A DNA stretch of 8,082 nucleotides from Actinomycetales bacterium (GTDB lineage: Bacteria > Actinomycetota > Actinomycetes > Actinomycetales > Cellulomonadaceae), in assembly GCA_012514545.1 (NCBI GenBank), contig JAAZAC010000148.1, forward strand, positions 1-8,082, in the 5' to 3' direction. Of this stretch, positions 7,219 to 8,082 are shown one piece after another (within the stretch, counting starts at the first letter, position 1; every line of letters starts with the position of its first letter). Position numbers and translations under genes: made by a program. The notes beneath the pieces were generated by a model. The model did no database searches and was not told the origin of the DNA. It saw nothing but the letters and a program-made list of their open reading frames with translations.

Positions 7219-7231
7219 CATGTGTCACATG
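7219..7231. promoter_or_regulatory. Palindrome CATGTG-T-CACATG, possible regulator site
   Basis: Perfect 6-bp inverted repeat around one base in the AT-richer part of the spacer. A further CATGTGA half (7204-7210) also pairs with TCACATG (7225-7231). It lies about 100 bases upstream of the proposed ytfQ -10. The TGTG/CACA halves resemble CRP-family half sites, but the spacing (one base between TGTG and CACA) does not match the 6-base spacing of a standard site, so the binding protein is unknown. Confidence 0.45.
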
Positions 7232-7285
7232 AGGCCGTGTGATACCGGACACTCCCGGTCAATCCGTGCGCGCAGTGTTACGAAA

Positions 7286-7303
7286 ACGTGACCTGGGTCA
7301 CGT
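7286..7303. promoter_or_regulatory. CRP/GlxR-like binding site upstream of ytfQ
   Basis: ACGTGACC-TG-GGTCACGT is a perfect 8-bp inverted repeat. Its core GTGA-N6-TCAC, with C and G outside it, matches the known recognition pattern of actinobacterial CRP-family proteins (TGTGA-N6-TCACA and its CGTGA-N6-TCACG variant in mycobacteria). It is centred at 7294.5, about 42-46 bases before the likely transcription start, the place of a class II activator site. Activation of sugar uptake by a cAMP-type receptor is inferred from this position. Confidence 0.7.
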
Positions 7304-7333
7304 GGACGGCGGCACGAATGTTAGCGCTATCAT
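7303..7333 (+). promoter_or_regulatory. Candidate promoter of ytfQ
   Basis: TATCAT at 7328-7333 matches five of six bases of the -10 consensus. TGGACG at 7303-7308 is a weak -35 (four of six) at a 19-base spacing, long but acceptable for an activator-dependent promoter. Transcription would start near 7337-7341, giving a leader of about 75 bases. The placement between a CRP-like site and an overlapping LacI-type operator supports it, but the start is not proven. Confidence 0.5.
7318..7333. promoter_or_regulatory. LacI-family operator overlapping the ytfQ -10
   Basis: ATGTTAGCGCTATCAT is a 16-bp palindrome with a central CG and a single mismatched pair (7321/7330). It closely fits the TGTTAGCGCTAACA-type operators of LacI-family sugar regulators. 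It covers the -10 hexamer, so bound repressor would block RNA polymerase; a sugar inducer would relieve this. The regulator gene is not in the window but may sit in the same locus. Confidence 0.72.
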
Positions 7334-7375
7334 CCGTCACACGGCAGCCGCGGACGTCCGTGGGCGGCACCCTTA

Positions 7376-7391
7376 CCGGCGAGGTCGCCGG
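7376..7391 (+). promoter_or_regulatory. Small hairpin in the ytfQ leader
   Basis: CCGGCG and CGCCGG form a 6-bp stem around AGGT (or 7 bp around GG), ending nine bases before the Shine-Dalgarno. It may tune translation or protect the 5' end of an abundant binding-protein mRNA. There is no T-tract and no aptamer-like sequence was recognised, so it is not called a terminator or riboswitch. Confidence 0.4.
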
Positions 7392-7400
7392 ACCATGACG

Positions 7401-7406
7401 AGGAGG
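7401..7406 (+). promoter_or_regulatory. Near-perfect Shine-Dalgarno AGGAGG for ytfQ
   Basis: AGGAGG, seven bases before the ATG at 7414, is the best ribosome binding site in the window and fixes the start of ytfQ. It fits high expression of a binding protein. Confidence 0.9.
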
Positions 7407-7413
7407 TTGTGGA

Positions 7414-8082
7414 ATGCGGAAGCGGATCATGTCGGGGCTCGCTGTGCTCAGCGTGGTCGCCCTCGCGGCGACCGGCTGCCAGTCCGGCGGCGGCGGCAAC
7501 GACGACGACACCAACGCCGGTGGCGGCGGCGGTGGCGGCGGTGACCTCATCACCGTCGGCTTCGCCCAGACCGGCTCCGAGAGCGGCTGGCGCAGCGCGA
7601 ACACCGAGTCCATGAAGGCGGCGTTCTCGGAGGACAACGGCTTCGAGCTCATCTTCAACGCCGCGGACAACGACCCCGCCGCGCAGATCGCGGCCGTCCG
7701 CTCGTTCATCAACCAGGGCGTCGACGCGATCGTCATCGCGCCGATCGTGGAGGACGGCTGGGACGACGTCCTCCAGGAGGCCAAGGACGCCGGGATCCCC
7801 GTGATCCTCGAGGACCGCACGGTCACCGCGTCCGAGGACCTCTACGCCACGTGGGTCGGCCTCGACTTCAAGCTCGAGGGCCAGCTGGCCGGCGAGTGGG
7901 CCGCGGAGAACTTCACCGAGCCCACGCGCATGGTCGTCCTCGAGGGCACGACCGGCTCCGCCCCGGCGAACGACCGGGCCGAGGGCTTCGACGCCGCGAT
8001 CGAGGGCACGCCGATCGAGAAGATCGACTCCCAGAGCGGTGACTTCACCCGTGACGGCGGCAAGACCGTCATGGAGGGCTTC
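7414..8082 (+). CDS. ytfQ: YtfQ-like galactofuranose ABC transporter binding lipoprotein, 3'-truncated
   Basis: Periplasmic-binding-protein-like (CUT2, peripla_BP_4 type) lipoprotein that would bind a monosaccharide, by homology galactofuranose, for a YtfQRT-YjfF importer. The first 223 residues are visible before the right edge; E. coli YtfQ is about 318, so roughly a third is missing. Residues 1-22 form a lipoprotein signal with lipobox ATGC (Cys22), followed by a Gly/Asp-rich tether with eight Gly in a row at 36-43. The mature fold starts at ITVGFAQTGSESGWR (46-60), continues with AVRSFINQGVDAIVIAPIVEDGW (94-116), GIPVILEDR (127-135), VVLEGTTGSAPANDRAEGF (174-192) and SQSGDFTRDGGKTVMEGF (206-223). 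These blocks match what I recall of E. coli YtfQ very closely, including the GSESGWR and QSGDFTR motifs. It is transcribed separately from the upstream operon, with its own promoter, CRP-like and LacI-like sites. Transporter ATPase and permease genes are expected just beyond the edge. Confidence 0.92.
   Translation, partial: MRKRIMSGLAVLSVVALAATGCQSGGGGNDDDTNAGGGGGGGGDLITVGFAQTGSESGWRSANTESMKAAFSEDNGFELIFNAADNDPAAQIAAVRSFINQGVDAIVIAPIVEDGWDDVLQEAKDAGIPVILEDRTVTASEDLYATWVGLDFKLEGQLAGEWAAENFTEPTRMVVLEGTTGSAPANDRAEGFDAAIEGTPIEKIDSQSGDFTRDGGKTVMEGF

Noticed and set aside
6781..7221. Antisense frames in which the 23-bp repeats would encode short peptide repeats (DDGNWPG-like)
   Set aside because: A 23-bp unit shifts frame at every copy, so no constant peptide repeat is made, and the frames run through both terminator hairpins and into the end of the GH3 gene.
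4229..7252. Very long antisense open frame of 1007 codons opposite the GH3 gene
   Set aside because: Composition is typical of an antisense shadow (Arg, His, Gly, Val, Asp and Ala rich), with no domain recognised, and it covers a well-supported GH3 gene, the terminator and the repeats.
7340..7413. Riboswitch in the ytfQ leader
   Set aside because: The leader is only about 75 bases, with one small hairpin and no recognised aptamer core or attenuator; protein regulators explain control better.
7239..7544. A 101-codon + strand frame covering the ytfQ promoter and start
   Set aside because: It overlaps the CRP-like and LacI-like sites and the start of ytfQ in another frame, ends in an Arg-rich shadow of the Gly-rich tether, and has no Shine-Dalgarno at its ATG.

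Overview
The window comes from a very GC-rich chromosome. Codon third positions are almost all G or C, open reading frames stay open by chance in several frames, genes overlap by a few bases, and a factor-independent terminator lacks a U-tract. These traits, together with a beta-glucan/cellobiose-type uptake and hydrolysis operon and lipoprotein solute-binding proteins, point to an actinobacterium, plausibly a plant-polymer degrader of the Cellulomonas/Promicromonospora kind. The genus is inferred from style, not shown by any marker gene.

Bases 1-6997 hold a co-directional, tightly packed operon on the + strand. In order it contains the 3' part of a CUT1-type sugar-binding protein gene (N-terminus off the left edge), two MalF/MalG-type membrane permeases, a family 5 glycoside hydrolase with a C-terminal beta-sandwich-like module, and a family 3 glycoside hydrolase. 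Three of the four junctions overlap by 4 to 8 bases; the fourth is a 51-base C-rich gap with a good Shine-Dalgarno. Neither hydrolase has a signal peptide. The simplest reading is that a short beta-linked glucan or oligosaccharide is bound outside, imported by the ABC transporter (ATPase not in view, probably a shared MsiK-type subunit), and cut to monosaccharides in the cytoplasm by the GH5 and GH3 enzymes.

Bases 6998-7413 are non-coding. They hold two consecutive GC-rich hairpins that look like the operon terminator, three perfect or near-perfect tandem copies of a 23-bp unit, and a comparatively AT-rich regulatory segment. That segment contains a CATGTG-T-CACATG palindrome, a perfect CRP/GlxR-like palindrome, a LacI-family operator overlapping a -10-like hexamer, and a small leader hairpin in front of a near-perfect Shine-Dalgarno.

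Bases 7414-8082 are the 5' part of a second, separately controlled gene: a lipoprotein closely resembling E. coli YtfQ, the galactofuranose-binding protein of the YtfQRT-YjfF importer. The rest of that transporter operon presumably lies beyond the right edge. No phage, CRISPR, IS element, tRNA or rRNA was seen.
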